Assembly: GCF_009827635.1 (NCBI RefSeq)
Contig: NZ_WTYW01000001.1
Coordinates: forward strand, 886,001-950,000
Direction: 5' to 3'
Length of the DNA stretch: 64,000 bases
Origin: Parapontixanthobacter aurantiacus
Lineage (GTDB): Bacteria; Pseudomonadota; Alphaproteobacteria; Sphingomonadales; Sphingomonadaceae
Made by a program: the position numbers and the translations under genes. Below the pieces are notes generated by a model. That model saw only the letters and a program-made list of their open reading frames with translations. It made no database searches and had not been told where the DNA came from. Position 1 is the stretch's first letter; the number at the start of each line of letters is the position of its first letter. This document shows, piece by piece, positions 38,524-48,248 of this stretch.

Positions 38524-40530
38524 TCACGCATCGATCATTTCGCGGTCTACTTCGCCCGCGCGGTTCTGAATGAAATTGAACCGGTGTTCCGGGTTTCGGC
38601 CCATCAGTTGATCGACCAGTTCCTTCACGACCGCGCGATGCTCGAACTCGCTCGGCAGAGTGATGCGAATGAGCGAACGCGTTTCCGGGTTCATCGTCGT
38701 TTCGCGTAACTGCGACGGGTTCATTTCGCCGAGACCCTTGAACCGCCCGACTTCAACCTTCTTGCCCTTGAAAACGGTCGCTTCGAGTTCCGCGCGATGC
38801 GCATCGTCCCTCGCATAGCGACTCTCCTTGCCGGCCGTCAGTCGGTAGAGCGGCGGTTGCGCGAGATACAAATGCCCCTTGCGGACGATATCCGGCATTT
38901 CCTGAAAGAAATAGGTCATTAAAAGTGTCGCAATATGGGCGCCGTCGACATCGGCGTCCGTCATGATGATGATCCGGTCGTAGCGGAGGTTTTCCGCGTC
39001 GCATTCCTTACGCGTTCCGCAACCGAGCGCGAGCGTCAGGTCGGCAATCTCGCTATTAGCTCGGATCTTGTCGCTTGTTGCACTCGCGACGTTCAGGATC
39101 TTGCCGCGGATAGGCAGAATTGCCTGCGTTTTGCGGTTGCGCGCCTGCTTCGCGCTGCCACCAGCGGAATCGCCCTCGACGATAAAGAGTTCGGTCTCGC
39201 CATCCCCTTCGCCCGAACAGTCCGTCAGCTTCCCTGGCAATCGGAGTTTCTTGGCATTCGTCGCGCTCTTGCGCTTGATCTCGCGCTCCTGCTTACGCCG
39301 TAGTCGCTCGTCCATGCGCTCCATGATCTGGCCGAGCAGGGCTTTTCCGCGATCCATGTTGTCCGCGAGAAAATGATCGAAATGATCACGCATGGCATTC
39401 TCGACGAGCCGCACCGCATCGGGCGAAGTCAGCCGATCCTTCGTCTGGCTTTGGAATTGCGGATCGCGAATGAAGACCGAGAGCATGACTTCCGCGCCGT
39501 TCATGACGTCGTCCGCCGTAATATCCTTTGCCTTCTTCTGTCCGACGAGGTCGCCGAAGGAGCGCAGTCCCTTAGTCAAGGCGGCACGCAACCCTTGCTC
39601 ATGCGTACCGCCGTCCGGAGTCGGGACCGTATTGCAGTACCAACTTGTCGAGCCATCGGAGAAAAGCGGCCACGCGATGGCCCATTCGACCCTTCCTTGC
39701 GTCGCCCCTGCATCGTTCTCGGGAAACTCCTGGTTTCCGGCGAAGGGCTGGGCGGTCACGCATTCGCGGCCGTCAATCTGTTCGGCAAGATGATCGGCAA
39801 GCCCGCCCGGAAACTTGAAGGTGGCTTCTTCCGGCACGTCGTCGCCTGCAAGGCTGGCCGCGCATTTCCAACGTATCTCGACCCCGGCAAACAGATAGGC
39901 CTTGGAGCGTGCAAGTTTGAACAACCGTTTGGGTTTGAATGCACGGTCACCGAAGATTTCCGGGTCGGGCGTAAAAGCGACCGAGGTTCCGCGACGATTG
40001 GGCGTCGGACCCAAATGTTCGAGCTTCCCTTTAGTTTCGCCGCGCGAAAATTCCTGAGCGTAGAGTTGCTTGTCGCGAGCAACCTCGACCCGCGTATCGA
40101 TCGACAAAGCGTTCACGACGCTGACGCCGACGCCGTGCAACCCGCCGCTCGTGGCGTAAGCCTTGCCGGAGAACTTGCCCCCCGAATGAAGCGTTGAAAG
40201 GATTACTTCCAGGGTGGACTTACCGGGATATTTGGGATGCTCGTCCACGGGAATGCCGCGTCCGTTGTCGGTTACGATCAAACGTCCGGCGGTACCATGG
40301 GGCCCTTCCTGCAATTCCATCTCGATGCGATTGGCATAACCTGCAACCGCTTCGTCCATTGCATTATCGAGCACTTCCGCGGCGAGATGATGCAGTGCGC
40401 GGTCGTCCGTTCCGCCGATGTACATTCCGGGCCGCCGACGAACGGGCTCAAGCCCCTCCAGAACTTCGATAGACGAAGCATCGTAGCCGGAATTGTCGGG
40501 CGGGGGATTTTCGAACAGATCCTTGGACAT
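38524..40530 (-). CDS. parE: DNA topoisomerase IV subunit B
   Basis: 668 residues. ATPase/strand-passage subunit that decatenates sister chromosomes. N-terminal GHKL ATPase: VLEGLEPVRRRPGMYIGGTDDRALHHLAAEVLDNAMDEA and DNGRGIPV; TOPRIM region with EGDSAGGSAKQARNRKTQAILPIRGKILNV and DADVDGAHIATLLMTYFF. ParE rather than GyrB by the short linker and total length (GyrB is about 800). No parC in this window. Confidence 0.95.
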   Translation of the reverse strand: MSKDLFENPPPDNSGYDASSIEVLEGLEPVRRRPGMYIGGTDDRALHHLAAEVLDNAMDEAVAGYANRIEMELQEGPHGTAGRLIVTDNGRGIPVDEHPKYPGKSTLEVILSTLHSGGKFSGKAYATSGGLHGVGVSVVNALSIDTRVEVARDKQLYAQEFSRGETKGKLEHLGPTPNRRGTSVAFTPDPEIFGDRAFKPKRLFKLARSKAYLFAGVEIRWKCAASLAGDDVPEEATFKFPGGLADHLAEQIDGRECVTAQPFAGNQEFPENDAGATQGRVEWAIAWPLFSDGSTSWYCNTVPTPDGGTHEQGLRAALTKGLRSFGDLVGQKKAKDITADDVMNGAEVMLSVFIRDPQFQSQTKDRLTSPDAVRLVENAMRDHFDHFLADNMDRGKALLGQIMERMDERLRRKQEREIKRKSATNAKKLRLPGKLTDCSGEGDGETELFIVEGDSAGGSAKQARNRKTQAILPIRGKILNVASATSDKIRANSEIADLTLALGCGTRKECDAENLRYDRIIIMTDADVDGAHIATLLMTYFFQEMPDIVRKGHLYLAQPPLYRLTAGKESRYARDDAHRAELEATVFKGKKVEVGRFKGLGEMNPSQLRETTMNPETRSLIRITLPSEFEHRAVVKELVDQLMGRNPEHRFNFIQNRAGEVDREMIDA

Positions 40531-40614
40531 GCTTTGTTCTATATGGGCGGAGACAGGCGTGCGGCAACCGAAGGGCTGCGCAATTTCCCCCGTTTCCAGC
40601 GGCTCTCCGAAAGG

Positions 40615-41784
40615 TTAGTCGTCGAATTTCGTCGGAGCGGGCGAAACGATCGTAACGCGTCCGTTCTCGATCTTGCGCACTTCGAGCGCGCGCTCTGCGA
40701 CGCCGCTTCGCCCGAAGCGGAACGGTCCATCCACCCCGATGAATCCGCCGTCCTGACGAAGCATCGAAGTGGGAAAGTCGCGTCCCACGCGCCAGTCGTT
40801 CGATATGCGCAGCGTCAGAAGCACCGCGTCATAGCCAAGCCGACCGATCCGATAAGGTGCATTGCCGAACCGCGCTTCATAAGCATTTGCGAAGGTCTGA
40901 TAGCGGGCGTCCGAAACAGCCGAGAAGATCGCGCCGTCGAGCGATCTGGTCTGGGCGATACCGGCCTCGCCGCTCCACAACTCGGTGCCAATGATCTGGG
41001 TCGGCGTACCGCGCCCGGCGATCTCATTCGCTGCGCGCGCGGCGAGACGTGGACCTTCGGCGATCAGCAAGGCATCAAAGCCGCCAGCCTGTGCCACGCG
41101 CTGGGCGGCACTGACGATGGAAGTATTGTTGCGCTGATAATCTTCTTCAGCGACGATGTTGCCGCCGACTCCGCGGACGCTCGTTTCGAATGCAGCTTCT
41201 GCGCGCTCTCCGTAATCGCCGTCGGGGATGATTGCTGCGAAGCTGTTGGCTCCGTTCGCATCCGCATAGCGCACCGAGCGCTCGATGCTTTGCTCCGGGA
41301 CGTGCCCCATGACGAAGACATTCCCGCCTGCAACCGCCGCATCGTTGCTGAACGTGATGACCGGAACGTCGCGTGACCGGGCAATATCGGCCACGACGCC
41401 GACATTCTCGCGGATCAGCGGGCCGAGAATGAGCTTGTTGCCGTCGGCGACCGCTCGCCGCGCCGCTTCGGCGGCGCCGCTCGCCGTGTCGTATGTCGTT
41501 ATCCGAAGGTTCGAAGCGTTGGTATCGAGCAGCGCCATCGTCGTAGCATTGGCCAGGGTCTGACCGACCGGGGCATTCTCACCGCTCATCGGAACGAGGA
41601 GCGCAACGCGATGCCGTGTTTCGTCCTCCGGCAGCACTTCTTCCGTCGGACCGGCGGTGGGCGCAGGAGTTGGCGCGGGCGGGGCAGTAGTGGTCTTGGG
41701 CACGACTTGGCAGCCCGCCAGAACGATTGTCGCGCCGGCGATAGCGAAAACGCGCCTCGAAAAAGTGATGCCCGACATTTGCAC
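40615..41784 (-). CDS. LpoA-like lipoprotein (penicillin-binding protein activator family)
   Basis: 389 residues. Lipoprotein signal with lipobox LAGC (Cys25), then a proline/alanine/threonine-rich linker to about 55, then a periplasmic-binding-protein type 1 fold (RHRVALLVPMSGENAPVGQTLANATTMALLDTN onward). This corresponds to the C-terminal half of enterobacterial LpoA, the activator of PBP1A; the TPR-like N-terminal half is absent. It is divergent from rsmI and yraN, the same neighbourhood as E. coli lpoA-yraL(rsmI)-yraN. A plain ABC-transporter substrate-binding protein is the alternative. Confidence 0.83.
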   Translation of the reverse strand: MQMSGITFSRRVFAIAGATIVLAGCQVVPKTTTAPPAPTPAPTAGPTEEVLPEDETRHRVALLVPMSGENAPVGQTLANATTMALLDTNASNLRITTYDTASGAAEAARRAVADGNKLILGPLIRENVGVVADIARSRDVPVITFSNDAAVAGGNVFVMGHVPEQSIERSVRYADANGANSFAAIIPDGDYGERAEAAFETSVRGVGGNIVAEEDYQRNNTSIVSAAQRVAQAGGFDALLIAEGPRLAARAANEIAGRGTPTQIIGTELWSGEAGIAQTRSLDGAIFSAVSDARYQTFANAYEARFGNAPYRIGRLGYDAVLLTLRISNDWRVGRDFPTSMLRQDGGFIGVDGPFRFGRSGVAERALEVRKIENGRVTIVSPAPTKFDD

Positions 41785-41864
41785 TGCTTCCCTTATTCAA
41801 CCGGCTTGGGCGGATCCCGCGACAAGCCTTCCCATTCAATTGATTCTCGGCCAAGGAAGCGCGC

Positions 41865-42713
41865 GTGACAAGTGCAGAAACGCCTTCCGACAGTCTCGAG
41901 CCGGGTCTGTACATCGTGGCGGTGCCGATTGGCAATCTCGGCGACATCACCTTGCGTGCCGTCGACGTCCTCAAGCGCTGCGACATCGTGGCGTGCGAGG
42001 ATACGCGTGTCGCGGGCAAGCTTCTGAAGCATCTGGGACTTCGAAAGAAGCTGTGGCGCTACGACGATCACAGCGACGAGGAAGCTCGGGAAAGGCTTGT
42101 TGCCATGGCGGGACAGCAGGCGATCGCGCTGACAAGCGATGCAGGAACTCCGATAGTTTCGGACCCTGGTTTTCGGCTCGTGAGATCGATGCAGGACGCA
42201 GGTGTTTTCGTCACGAGCCTGCCAGGCGCCTGTGCAGCGGTGACCGCTCTTACGCTTTCAGGACTGCCGAACGACCGTTTCCTTTTTGCCGGTTTCCTTC
42301 CCAATCGCGAGAAGGCCCGCAGCGAAACGCTTGCCGACCTCGCGCAAATCGACGCAACGCTGATTTTCTATGAGACCGCACCTCGACTGGTCGCATCGCT
42401 CACCGCGATTGCCGACCTTATGGGTGATCGAACCGTCGCGGTCGCTCGCGAGCTGACCAAACTGCATGAGGAATGTCGCCGGGGAACGGCGGTGTCTCTT
42501 GCAGAGCATTACCGCGAAAAGCCTCCGAGGGGCGAAATCGTGCTGCTTGTTGCTCCTCCGTCGGAGCGGGCAATTGACGATGATGAAACCGACCGGTTGC
42601 TGGTCGAAGCGATGCGCGAACTTAAACCGTCGAAGGCCGCTGCCCAAGTCGCGAAAGAAAGCGGCCGGGACCGCAAGGCGCTCTATGCGCGCGCCTTGGA
42701 ACTGAAAGAATGA
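41865..42713 (+). CDS. rsmI: 16S rRNA (cytidine-1402-2'-O)-methyltransferase RsmI
   Basis: 282 residues. Tetrapyrrole-methylase-fold SAM enzyme that 2'-O-methylates C1402 in the decoding centre. N-terminal LYIVAVPIGNLGDITLRAVDVLKRCDIVACEDTR and GTPIVSDPGFRLVR mark the family; EETD-like acidic residues and TLIFYETAPRLVASL follow. The start is GTG at 41865. The stop overlaps the yraN ATG (ATGA). Confidence 0.95.
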   Translation: MTSAETPSDSLEPGLYIVAVPIGNLGDITLRAVDVLKRCDIVACEDTRVAGKLLKHLGLRKKLWRYDDHSDEEARERLVAMAGQQAIALTSDAGTPIVSDPGFRLVRSMQDAGVFVTSLPGACAAVTALTLSGLPNDRFLFAGFLPNREKARSETLADLAQIDATLIFYETAPRLVASLTAIADLMGDRTVAVARELTKLHEECRRGTAVSLAEHYREKPPRGEIVLLVAPPSERAIDDDETDRLLVEAMRELKPSKAAAQVAKESGRDRKALYARALELKE

Positions 42714-43078
42714 AGATCGCTCGTCCGGAAAGACGCCGGCGCGCGGAACTGGAGGGAAGGGCGGCTGAACGAGAAGCTGCCAACTGGTTCGCTGCACAGG
42801 GATGGTCGCTGGTCGGCGAACGGGTCAAGACGAAGCTTGGCGAAATCGATCTCGTCCTGCGCCGCGAGGGGACGGTCGTCTTCGTAGAGGTCAAGTGGCG
42901 CAAGTCGGCGGCAGATCTCGACTTGGCGATCGACGAACGCCGTCTGGCACGCGTAGCGGCAGCGGTAGAAGCGGTCGCCCACGAATACGCCGAACCTCAC
43001 GAAGACATTCGTATCGACGTCATCCTTCTTGCGCCGGGCGTCAAGCCGCGTCACATCGCCAATGCCTGGCAACCCTGA
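42710..43078 (+). CDS. YraN-family putative endonuclease (UPF0102)
   Basis: 122 residues. Family pattern: RRAELEGRAAEREAANWFAAQGWSLVGERVKTKLGEIDLVLRREGTVVFVEVKWRKS. The E-x-D...E-V-K arrangement (GEIDLV, VEVK) is the restriction-endonuclease-like active site seen in YraN proteins; activity is not established. Overlaps rsmI by 4 bp and ends 16 bp before gshB, so these three probably form one operon. Confidence 0.93.
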   Translation: MKIARPERRRRAELEGRAAEREAANWFAAQGWSLVGERVKTKLGEIDLVLRREGTVVFVEVKWRKSAADLDLAIDERRLARVAAAVEAVAHEYAEPHEDIRIDVILLAPGVKPRHIANAWQP

Positions 43079-43094
43079 AACCGAAAGAAGCACG

Positions 43095-44063
43095 ATGGCC
43101 TTGCGCATAGCCGTTCAAATGGATCCCCTGGAAACGATCAACATCGCCGGAGACTCGAGTTTCGCACTTATGATGGCCGCACAGGATCGGGGCCACGAGA
43201 TTTATCATTATGATGTCGAGACACTTTCGTGGGAGAGCGACGATACGCTTTCCGGAAAGCTCTGGGCGCACGGACGCCGGGTCGAGGTCCGACGTGTCGA
43301 AGGCGACCATTTCGAAGCCGGCGAAATGCAGATGCTCGATCTGGCACAAGACATCGATGTGGTGCTCATGCGGCAGGATCCTCCCTTCGATCTCGGCTAC
43401 ATCACTGCCGCCTTCCTGCTCGACCGCCTCAAGGGCACCACGCTGGTCGTCAACGATCCGCGGGAAGTCGTGAACGCGCCCGAAAAAATGTTCGTGCTCG
43501 ACTATGCGCGGTTCATGCCGCCGACCCTCATTGCCAGAAACCTGGACGACGTGCGCCGGTTTCAGAAGGAACATGGCGCGATCGTCGTGAAACCGCTGCA
43601 CGGCAACGGCGGAAAAGCGATCTTCAAGATCGAAGAGGACGGAACGAATCTGTCTGCTCTTTTCGAACTGTTCGACCGGACCTGGCCCGAAGCCCACATG
43701 ATTCAGAAATTTCTTCCCGAGGTCAGCGCGGGCGACAAGCGCATCGTTCTCATCGACGGCGAATTCGCTGGAGCGATCAACCGCAAGCCCGGCGAAGGCG
43801 AGTTCCGCTCCAATCTCGCTCAAGGCGGCTATGCAGAGGCAGCCGAACTTACCAAGCGGGAGAAAGAAATCTGCACGGCGATGGGCCCGGAACTCAAGCG
43901 GCGCGGCCTGACCTTCGTGGGTATCGACGTAATCGGGGGCAAATGGCTGACGGAGATCAATGTCACGTCTCCGACAGGTATCGTCGCCATTGATCGTTAT
44001 AATGGAACCGACAGCGCAGGGGCCATCTGGGATTCGATCGAGCGGCGACACGCGCAGATGTAA
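43095..44063 (+). CDS. gshB: Glutathione synthetase
   Basis: 322 residues. ATP-grasp ligase adding glycine to gamma-glutamylcysteine. N-terminal QMDPLETINIAGDSSFALMMAAQDRGHEIYHY, nucleotide-binding region IVVKPLHGNGGKAIFKIEEDG and the metal/phosphate site EINVTSPTG are intact. Start set at ATG 43095 because the family begins MxLRIAVQMDP; the open frame upstream overlaps yraN in another frame. No gshA nearby. Confidence 0.97.
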   Translation: MALRIAVQMDPLETINIAGDSSFALMMAAQDRGHEIYHYDVETLSWESDDTLSGKLWAHGRRVEVRRVEGDHFEAGEMQMLDLAQDIDVVLMRQDPPFDLGYITAAFLLDRLKGTTLVVNDPREVVNAPEKMFVLDYARFMPPTLIARNLDDVRRFQKEHGAIVVKPLHGNGGKAIFKIEEDGTNLSALFELFDRTWPEAHMIQKFLPEVSAGDKRIVLIDGEFAGAINRKPGEGEFRSNLAQGGYAEAAELTKREKEICTAMGPELKRRGLTFVGIDVIGGKWLTEINVTSPTGIVAIDRYNGTDSAGAIWDSIERRHAQM

Positions 44064-44117
44064 GGCTTATCCCTGAAAGCCTGCGGACCGTTCGCGTCGT
44101 TCCCGCGTTCAGGTCGC

Positions 44118-44723
44118 ATGGATGAGCTCATCGTCGAATTCATCAGTCGCCTCGGTTATCTCGGGGTCGCAATCCTGATGATGCTGGAAAACATTTTTCC
44201 GCCCATGCCCTCGGAAGCGATCATGGGGGCCAGCGCGCTGGCAATCGATCGCGGTCAATTTTCGTACTGGCCATTGCTCGCTTTTGCGACCGCGGGAACC
44301 GTGGCGGGCAATTACGTCTGGTTCTGGATCGGTCACAAATGGGGCTATGAGCGAATGAGACCATTCATCGACCGGTTCGGTCGCTGGCTCACGATGGAAT
44401 GGGAGGATGTCGAGCGAGCATCCGAATTCTTCCGCAAACACGGCCACTGGGTCGTATTCGTGCTGCGCGCGACACCGGTGATGCGCACAATGATCTCGCT
44501 GCCCGCCGGGCTGTCGCATATGAACATCTGGAAGTTTCTGATCTTCACGACAGCGGGCGCCGCTCTCTGGAACGTGATACTTATCGCAGGTACACAATGG
44601 CTCGCACGAACATTCGACAATAGCGACAACGTCGTCAGCGTCGTAATCATCGCGACGATCGTGCTGTCGGTCGGCGGTTATATCTGGCGATTCGTAACCT
44701 GGAAACCGCGCGCCAAGCGGTGA
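44118..44723 (+). CDS. DedA-family membrane protein
   Basis: 201 residues, polytopic. DedA/SNARE-associated landmarks: LGVAILMMLENIFPPMPSEAIMG, AGTVAGNYVWFWIGHKWG and FRKHGHWVVFVLRATPVMRTMISLPAGLSHM, with the conserved F-x-(G/R)RxxPxxR-type region. Family members move undecaprenyl phosphate or other lipids and support the proton motive force. Standalone gene, convergent with xerC with 1 bp between the stops. Confidence 0.93.
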   Translation: MDELIVEFISRLGYLGVAILMMLENIFPPMPSEAIMGASALAIDRGQFSYWPLLAFATAGTVAGNYVWFWIGHKWGYERMRPFIDRFGRWLTMEWEDVERASEFFRKHGHWVVFVLRATPVMRTMISLPAGLSHMNIWKFLIFTTAGAALWNVILIAGTQWLARTFDNSDNVVSVVIIATIVLSVGGYIWRFVTWKPRAKR

Positions 44724-44724
44724 G

Positions 44725-45636
44725 CTAGTCGACCGGATCGATGCGTTCGCGGGGATGGGCGGAGCGATATGTATCGAGCAACATCGCGCTATCGACCTTC
44801 GTATAGATCTGCGTCGAGCCAAGGCTCGCATGGCCCAGCAATTCCTGAATCGAGCGAAGGTCGGTTCCAGCGCCCAGCAAATGCGACGCGAAGCTGTGCC
44901 GCAACGCATGGGGCGTCGCAGTAGTCGGAAGACCGAGCGCGATGCGGGCTCGCGCCACCGCCTTTTGCACCATGCCCTGGGAGAGGCGGCCTCCCTTGGC
45001 TCCGCGAAACAGGGGCATTCCGCGTTCGACCGGGAAAGGGGACGCGTCGCAATAGCTCGCAACGGCTTCGCGCACGGGCGCGAGGATCGGAACGATGCGC
45101 TCATTGCCCCCCTTGCCCGAAATGCGAAGAGCATCATCGAGAGGCACATCGTCGCCATTGAGCGACAAGGCCTCGGCGATGCGAAGACCTGCTCCGTACA
45201 GCAAATAGAGGACTGCGCGGTCACGCTTGCCAGTCCAGCTTTCCGCATCGGCCACGAGGTCCGCGAGCGCTATCGCCTCGTCTGGAGTAACCGGCCGCGG
45301 CAGTCCTTTCTTTATTTTCGGACCGCGCAATCTCGGCGCGGCTTCGTCGCCGACGCCGGCTCGTGTCCGGGCGAAAGCCAGAAAGGTCTTCAACGCAGAC
45401 ATTTCCCTCGCCGCGGAACTATTTTCAATTCCCTCTGAACGGCGATAGGCGAGAAACGCGCGAATGTCCCGGGCTTCGATCGAGGCGACTTCGTGCCAGG
45501 AGTTCGCATTTCGAAAGTCGAGAAGCCGTCCGGCGGTGGCAAGATAGGCCCGGATCGTATGCGGCGAAAACCGCCTCCCTTCCCCAAGATGCGCGCGCCA
45601 TTCGGCAAGGAAGTCGGCTTTCGCCTGATCGCTCAT
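44725..45636 (-). CDS. xerC: Tyrosine recombinase XerC
   Basis: 303 residues. N-terminal SAM-like core-binding domain (SPHTIRAYLATAGRLLDF), C-terminal catalytic domain with Arg in LYGAGLRIAEAL, Lys in ISGKGGNERIVP, HxxR in PHALRHSFASHLL, His in LGHASL and the nucleophile Tyr in STQIYTKV. Acts with XerD at dif to resolve chromosome dimers. Its ATG overlaps the hemW stop; it is the last gene of the rph-rdgB-hemW-xerC run. XerC rather than XerD is inferred from family sequence and could be checked by tree. Confidence 0.92.
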   Translation of the reverse strand: MSDQAKADFLAEWRAHLGEGRRFSPHTIRAYLATAGRLLDFRNANSWHEVASIEARDIRAFLAYRRSEGIENSSAAREMSALKTFLAFARTRAGVGDEAAPRLRGPKIKKGLPRPVTPDEAIALADLVADAESWTGKRDRAVLYLLYGAGLRIAEALSLNGDDVPLDDALRISGKGGNERIVPILAPVREAVASYCDASPFPVERGMPLFRGAKGGRLSQGMVQKAVARARIALGLPTTATPHALRHSFASHLLGAGTDLRSIQELLGHASLGSTQIYTKVDSAMLLDTYRSAHPRERIDPVD

Positions 45637-46784
45637 GCCGCGACCAAATCGTCAGCGACCAGTTCCTGCAACAGGCTGTTGAGGATCGGCATGGCCCGCC
45701 GGGTCGCCATGATGCGCGTTCCGTCTCGCTCGACAAAACCGTGCGCTCGATAACGCTCGAAATTTGCCCGATCGATCATGGTGCTCTCCGCCAGTTGAAA
45801 ACGCCGGGAGAGAGCCTCCAAATCGACCCCTTCGCGAAGTCTTAGCCCCATCAGCAACGCTTCGGTCGCTTGCTCGTGGCGGGGAAGGGCGCGTTGCTCT
45901 GCAGTCCCGTGCCCGTATTCGCGCACCGAGGTCAGCCAATTCTCGGGCTTCTTGTGCCTCACCGTAGCGCAGCCGCCACGGCGTCCATGTGCCCCCGGAC
46001 CAATTCCGACGTAATCCTGATAGCGCCAATAGGTGAGGTTATGCCTACTCTCTTCGCCTGGCGCGGCATGGTTACTGATCTCATATGCCGGAAGGTCGGC
46101 GGCTCTCGTCAGTTCGTCGGTCAGCGCGAACATATCCGCGCAGGCATCGTCATCCAGCGGAACCAGCCTGCCACGACGCTGCTCCGTCGCGAACCGCGTT
46201 CCGGGCTCGATCGTCAGCTGATAAAGCGACAAATGTTGCGTTCCGAAGGAGAGAGCGCGAACGAGTTCATCGCGCCAGGCGTCCAGTGTTTGTCCGGGCC
46301 GCGCATAGATGAGGTCGAAGCTGACCCGCGGGAAATGACTTTGCGCAACGTCCAGCGCCCGCAAACCTTGCTCGGCATCATGCTCCCTGCCAAGGAACAG
46401 CAGCGCTTCGTCGTCCAAGGACTGAATTCCGAGGGAGACGCGATTGATGCCGGCTACCGCGAGATTGGCCAGTTTTGCAGTTTCGACCGAAGTCGGATTG
46501 GCTTCCAGAGCGATTTCGATCTGCTCGGCAAACCCCCATAGTCGCTCGGCCTCGCTCAGCAGCGCAGAAACCAGCGCGGGTGGCATGAGGCTGGGTGTCC
46601 CTCCACCGAAAAAGATGCTCGATAGCGGTTCACCGCCAGCACGCTCAGCTTCATACGCCATGTCGCGCAACAGGGCTTCCTGCCATGCGTCGTGGTCGAC
46701 GGATGCGCGAACATGGCTGTTGAAATCGCAATATGGGCATTTCGACAGGCAAAAAGGCCAATGGATGTAGAGTGCTCGAGCCAT
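45633..46784 (-). CDS. hemW: Radical SAM heme chaperone HemW
   Basis: 383 residues. Cys motif CLSKCPYC at 12-19 (C-x3-C-x2-C) binds the [4Fe-4S] cluster. GGGTPSLM near 61 and the LGIQSLDDEALLFLGREHDAEQ segment are family landmarks, distinguishing HemW from HemN by the absence of HemN-type N-terminal residues. Delivers haem to membrane proteins. Overlaps xerC by 4 bp and is 11 bp downstream of rdgB. Confidence 0.94.
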   Translation of the reverse strand: MARALYIHWPFCLSKCPYCDFNSHVRASVDHDAWQEALLRDMAYEAERAGGEPLSSIFFGGGTPSLMPPALVSALLSEAERLWGFAEQIEIALEANPTSVETAKLANLAVAGINRVSLGIQSLDDEALLFLGREHDAEQGLRALDVAQSHFPRVSFDLIYARPGQTLDAWRDELVRALSFGTQHLSLYQLTIEPGTRFATEQRRGRLVPLDDDACADMFALTDELTRAADLPAYEISNHAAPGEESRHNLTYWRYQDYVGIGPGAHGRRGGCATVRHKKPENWLTSVREYGHGTAEQRALPRHEQATEALLMGLRLREGVDLEALSRRFQLAESTMIDRANFERYRAHGFVERDGTRIMATRRAMPILNSLLQELVADDLVAA

Positions 46785-46795
46785 CGCGACCAGTT

Positions 46796-47434
46796 CTAGC
46801 TGGGGAATTGCTCCGCGACCAGCTTCGCAAAAGCATCCGCCCGGTGACTGATGGCGTGCTTGCGGTCAGGTTCGATTTCGGCGAACGTTTTATCGCTCCC
46901 TTCCGGCACGAATACCGGATCGTAACCGAAGCCGAGTTTTCCTCGCGGGGGCCAGACGAGCGAGCCGGGGGCAAATCCTTCGTAGACAGCGTGTTCCCCG
47001 TCCGGCCATGCGATGGCGAGTACGCAATGGAAAGCCGCCTGCCGGTCCACGTGGGGACCTCGTTCTGCAAGCAGTCCCTCGACCTTGCCCATGGCCATGT
47101 ACCAGTCGCGCCCGGGCTCGCCTTCGAACCATTGCCGCTCGGCCCAGTCGGCAGTGTATACCCCCGGCCTTCCGTCGAGCGCTGCGACCGACAGCCCGCT
47201 ATCGTCGGCGAGCGCGACAATGCCGGATGCTTCGGCGGCCGCGCGAGCCTTGATCAAAGCGTTTTCGACAAAGCTTCGTCCGGTTTCGGGCGGTTCTGGC
47301 AAACCGAGCGACCCTGCGGAAATGCATTTCAGTCCATGCGGCTCCAGCAACGCACCGATCTCTTTCAGTTTGCCTGCGTTGTGGGTCGCGATAACCAGCG
47401 AGCCTGAACCGAGACGCCGTTCGGTATTCGTCAT
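46796..47434 (-). CDS. rdgB: RdgB/HAM1-family non-canonical purine NTP pyrophosphatase
   Basis: 212 residues. Hydrolyses ITP, dITP and XTP to monophosphates, keeping deaminated purines out of nucleic acids. Motifs [42 protein letters not shown], and [11 protein letters not shown] with the C-terminal SHRADAF. Its ATG overlaps the rph stop, the common rph-rdgB-hemW order. Confidence 0.96.
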   Translation of the reverse strand: MTNTERRLGSGSLVIATHNAGKLKEIGALLEPHGLKCISAGSLGLPEPPETGRSFVENALIKARAAAEASGIVALADDSGLSVAALDGRPGVYTADWAERQWFEGEPGRDWYMAMGKVEGLLAERGPHVDRQAAFHCVLAIAWPDGEHAVYEGFAPGSLVWPPRGKLGFGYDPVFVPEGSDKTFAEIEPDRKHAISHRADAFAKLVAEQFPS

Positions 47435-48144
47435 TTCACCGCATCTGCCTGTGCAGCGAATATCTGCCCGCAGCCGATCTTGGCAAGCCGCAGGAGGCGT
47501 AAAAGCCCTTCCTCATCATAGGTTGCGCCTTCTGCAGTCGCCTGAACTTCCGCAATCCGCCCGCCCTCGATCAGAACGAAATTCGCGTCCGCATCGGCGG
47601 TGGAATCCTCGTCGTAGTCCAGATCGAGAACCGGCGTGCCCTTATATATCCCGCAGGAGATTGCGGAGACCCGGGCGGTAATCGGATCTGCCTTCAACGC
47701 GCCAGACGCCATCAGCTTGTTCACTGCGATCCGCAATGCGACCCATGCGCCGGATATAGCGGCGGTGCGCGTTCCGCCATCGGCCTGGATGACGTCGCAA
47801 TCCAGCGTGATCTGCCGCTCGCCCAGCTTTTTCAGATCGACGACCGCGCGAAGCGATCGGCCGATCAGACGTTGAATTTCCTGCGTGCGGCCCGATTGCT
47901 TTCCCTTAGCGGCCTCCCGCATTCCGCGAGTATGTGTTGCCCGGGGCAACATCGAATATTCCCCGGTGACCCACCCTGCGCCTTTCCCGCGAAGCCAAGG
48001 AGGCAAGCGCTCTTCGATGCTGGCGGTACAAAGGACGCGCGTGTCTCCGAACCCGATCAGGCAGGAGCCCTCGGCATGACGGGTGAAACCGGTTTCGATG
48101 GTAATAGCGCGCATTTCGTCGGGCGCGCGGCCTGATGGTCGCAT
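47431..48144 (-). CDS. rph: Ribonuclease PH
   Basis: 237 residues. Phosphate-dependent 3'-to-5' exoribonuclease in tRNA 3'-end maturation. Standard start [20 protein letters not shown], with AGGAG 8 bp upstream, and [14 protein letters not shown] and [19 protein letters not shown] at the phosphate-binding and active-site regions. First gene of the minus-strand run, divergent from hrcA. Confidence 0.97.
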   Translation of the reverse strand: MRPSGRAPDEMRAITIETGFTRHAEGSCLIGFGDTRVLCTASIEERLPPWLRGKGAGWVTGEYSMLPRATHTRGMREAAKGKQSGRTQEIQRLIGRSLRAVVDLKKLGERQITLDCDVIQADGGTRTAAISGAWVALRIAVNKLMASGALKADPITARVSAISCGIYKGTPVLDLDYDEDSTADADANFVLIEGGRIAEVQATAEGATYDEEGLLRLLRLAKIGCGQIFAAQADAVK

Positions 48145-48213
48145 GTGTCACTCCTGTGGCGATTGCTTTGCCGTGGCCTTGGGCCAGGTTGCAAGCGCGA
48201 TAAGACCTTCGCC

Positions 48214-48241
48214 CTTGTCGCCGCAAGCCCAGCGGCTAAAT
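48214..48241 (+). promoter_or_regulatory. Candidate RpoH-type promoter upstream of hrcA
   Basis: CTTG (48214-48217), an 18-base spacer, then CTAAAT (48236-48241). It matches the arrangement of the better dnaK promoter in this window, although the -10 is less perfect. A start about 7 bases downstream would fall at or just before the hrcA ATG at 48249, implying a leaderless mRNA or translation from the second ATG at 48273. Confidence 0.45.
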
Positions 48242-48248
48242 TGTTTCG

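Noticed and set aside
44725-45636. xerC-type gene as a phage integrase
   Set aside because: No attachment site, tRNA or phage genes; it is embedded in a housekeeping operon and matches XerC.
48145-48248. CIRCE operator near hrcA or dnaK
   Set aside because: The TTAGCACTC-N9-GAGTGCTAA consensus was not found here or upstream of dnaK.
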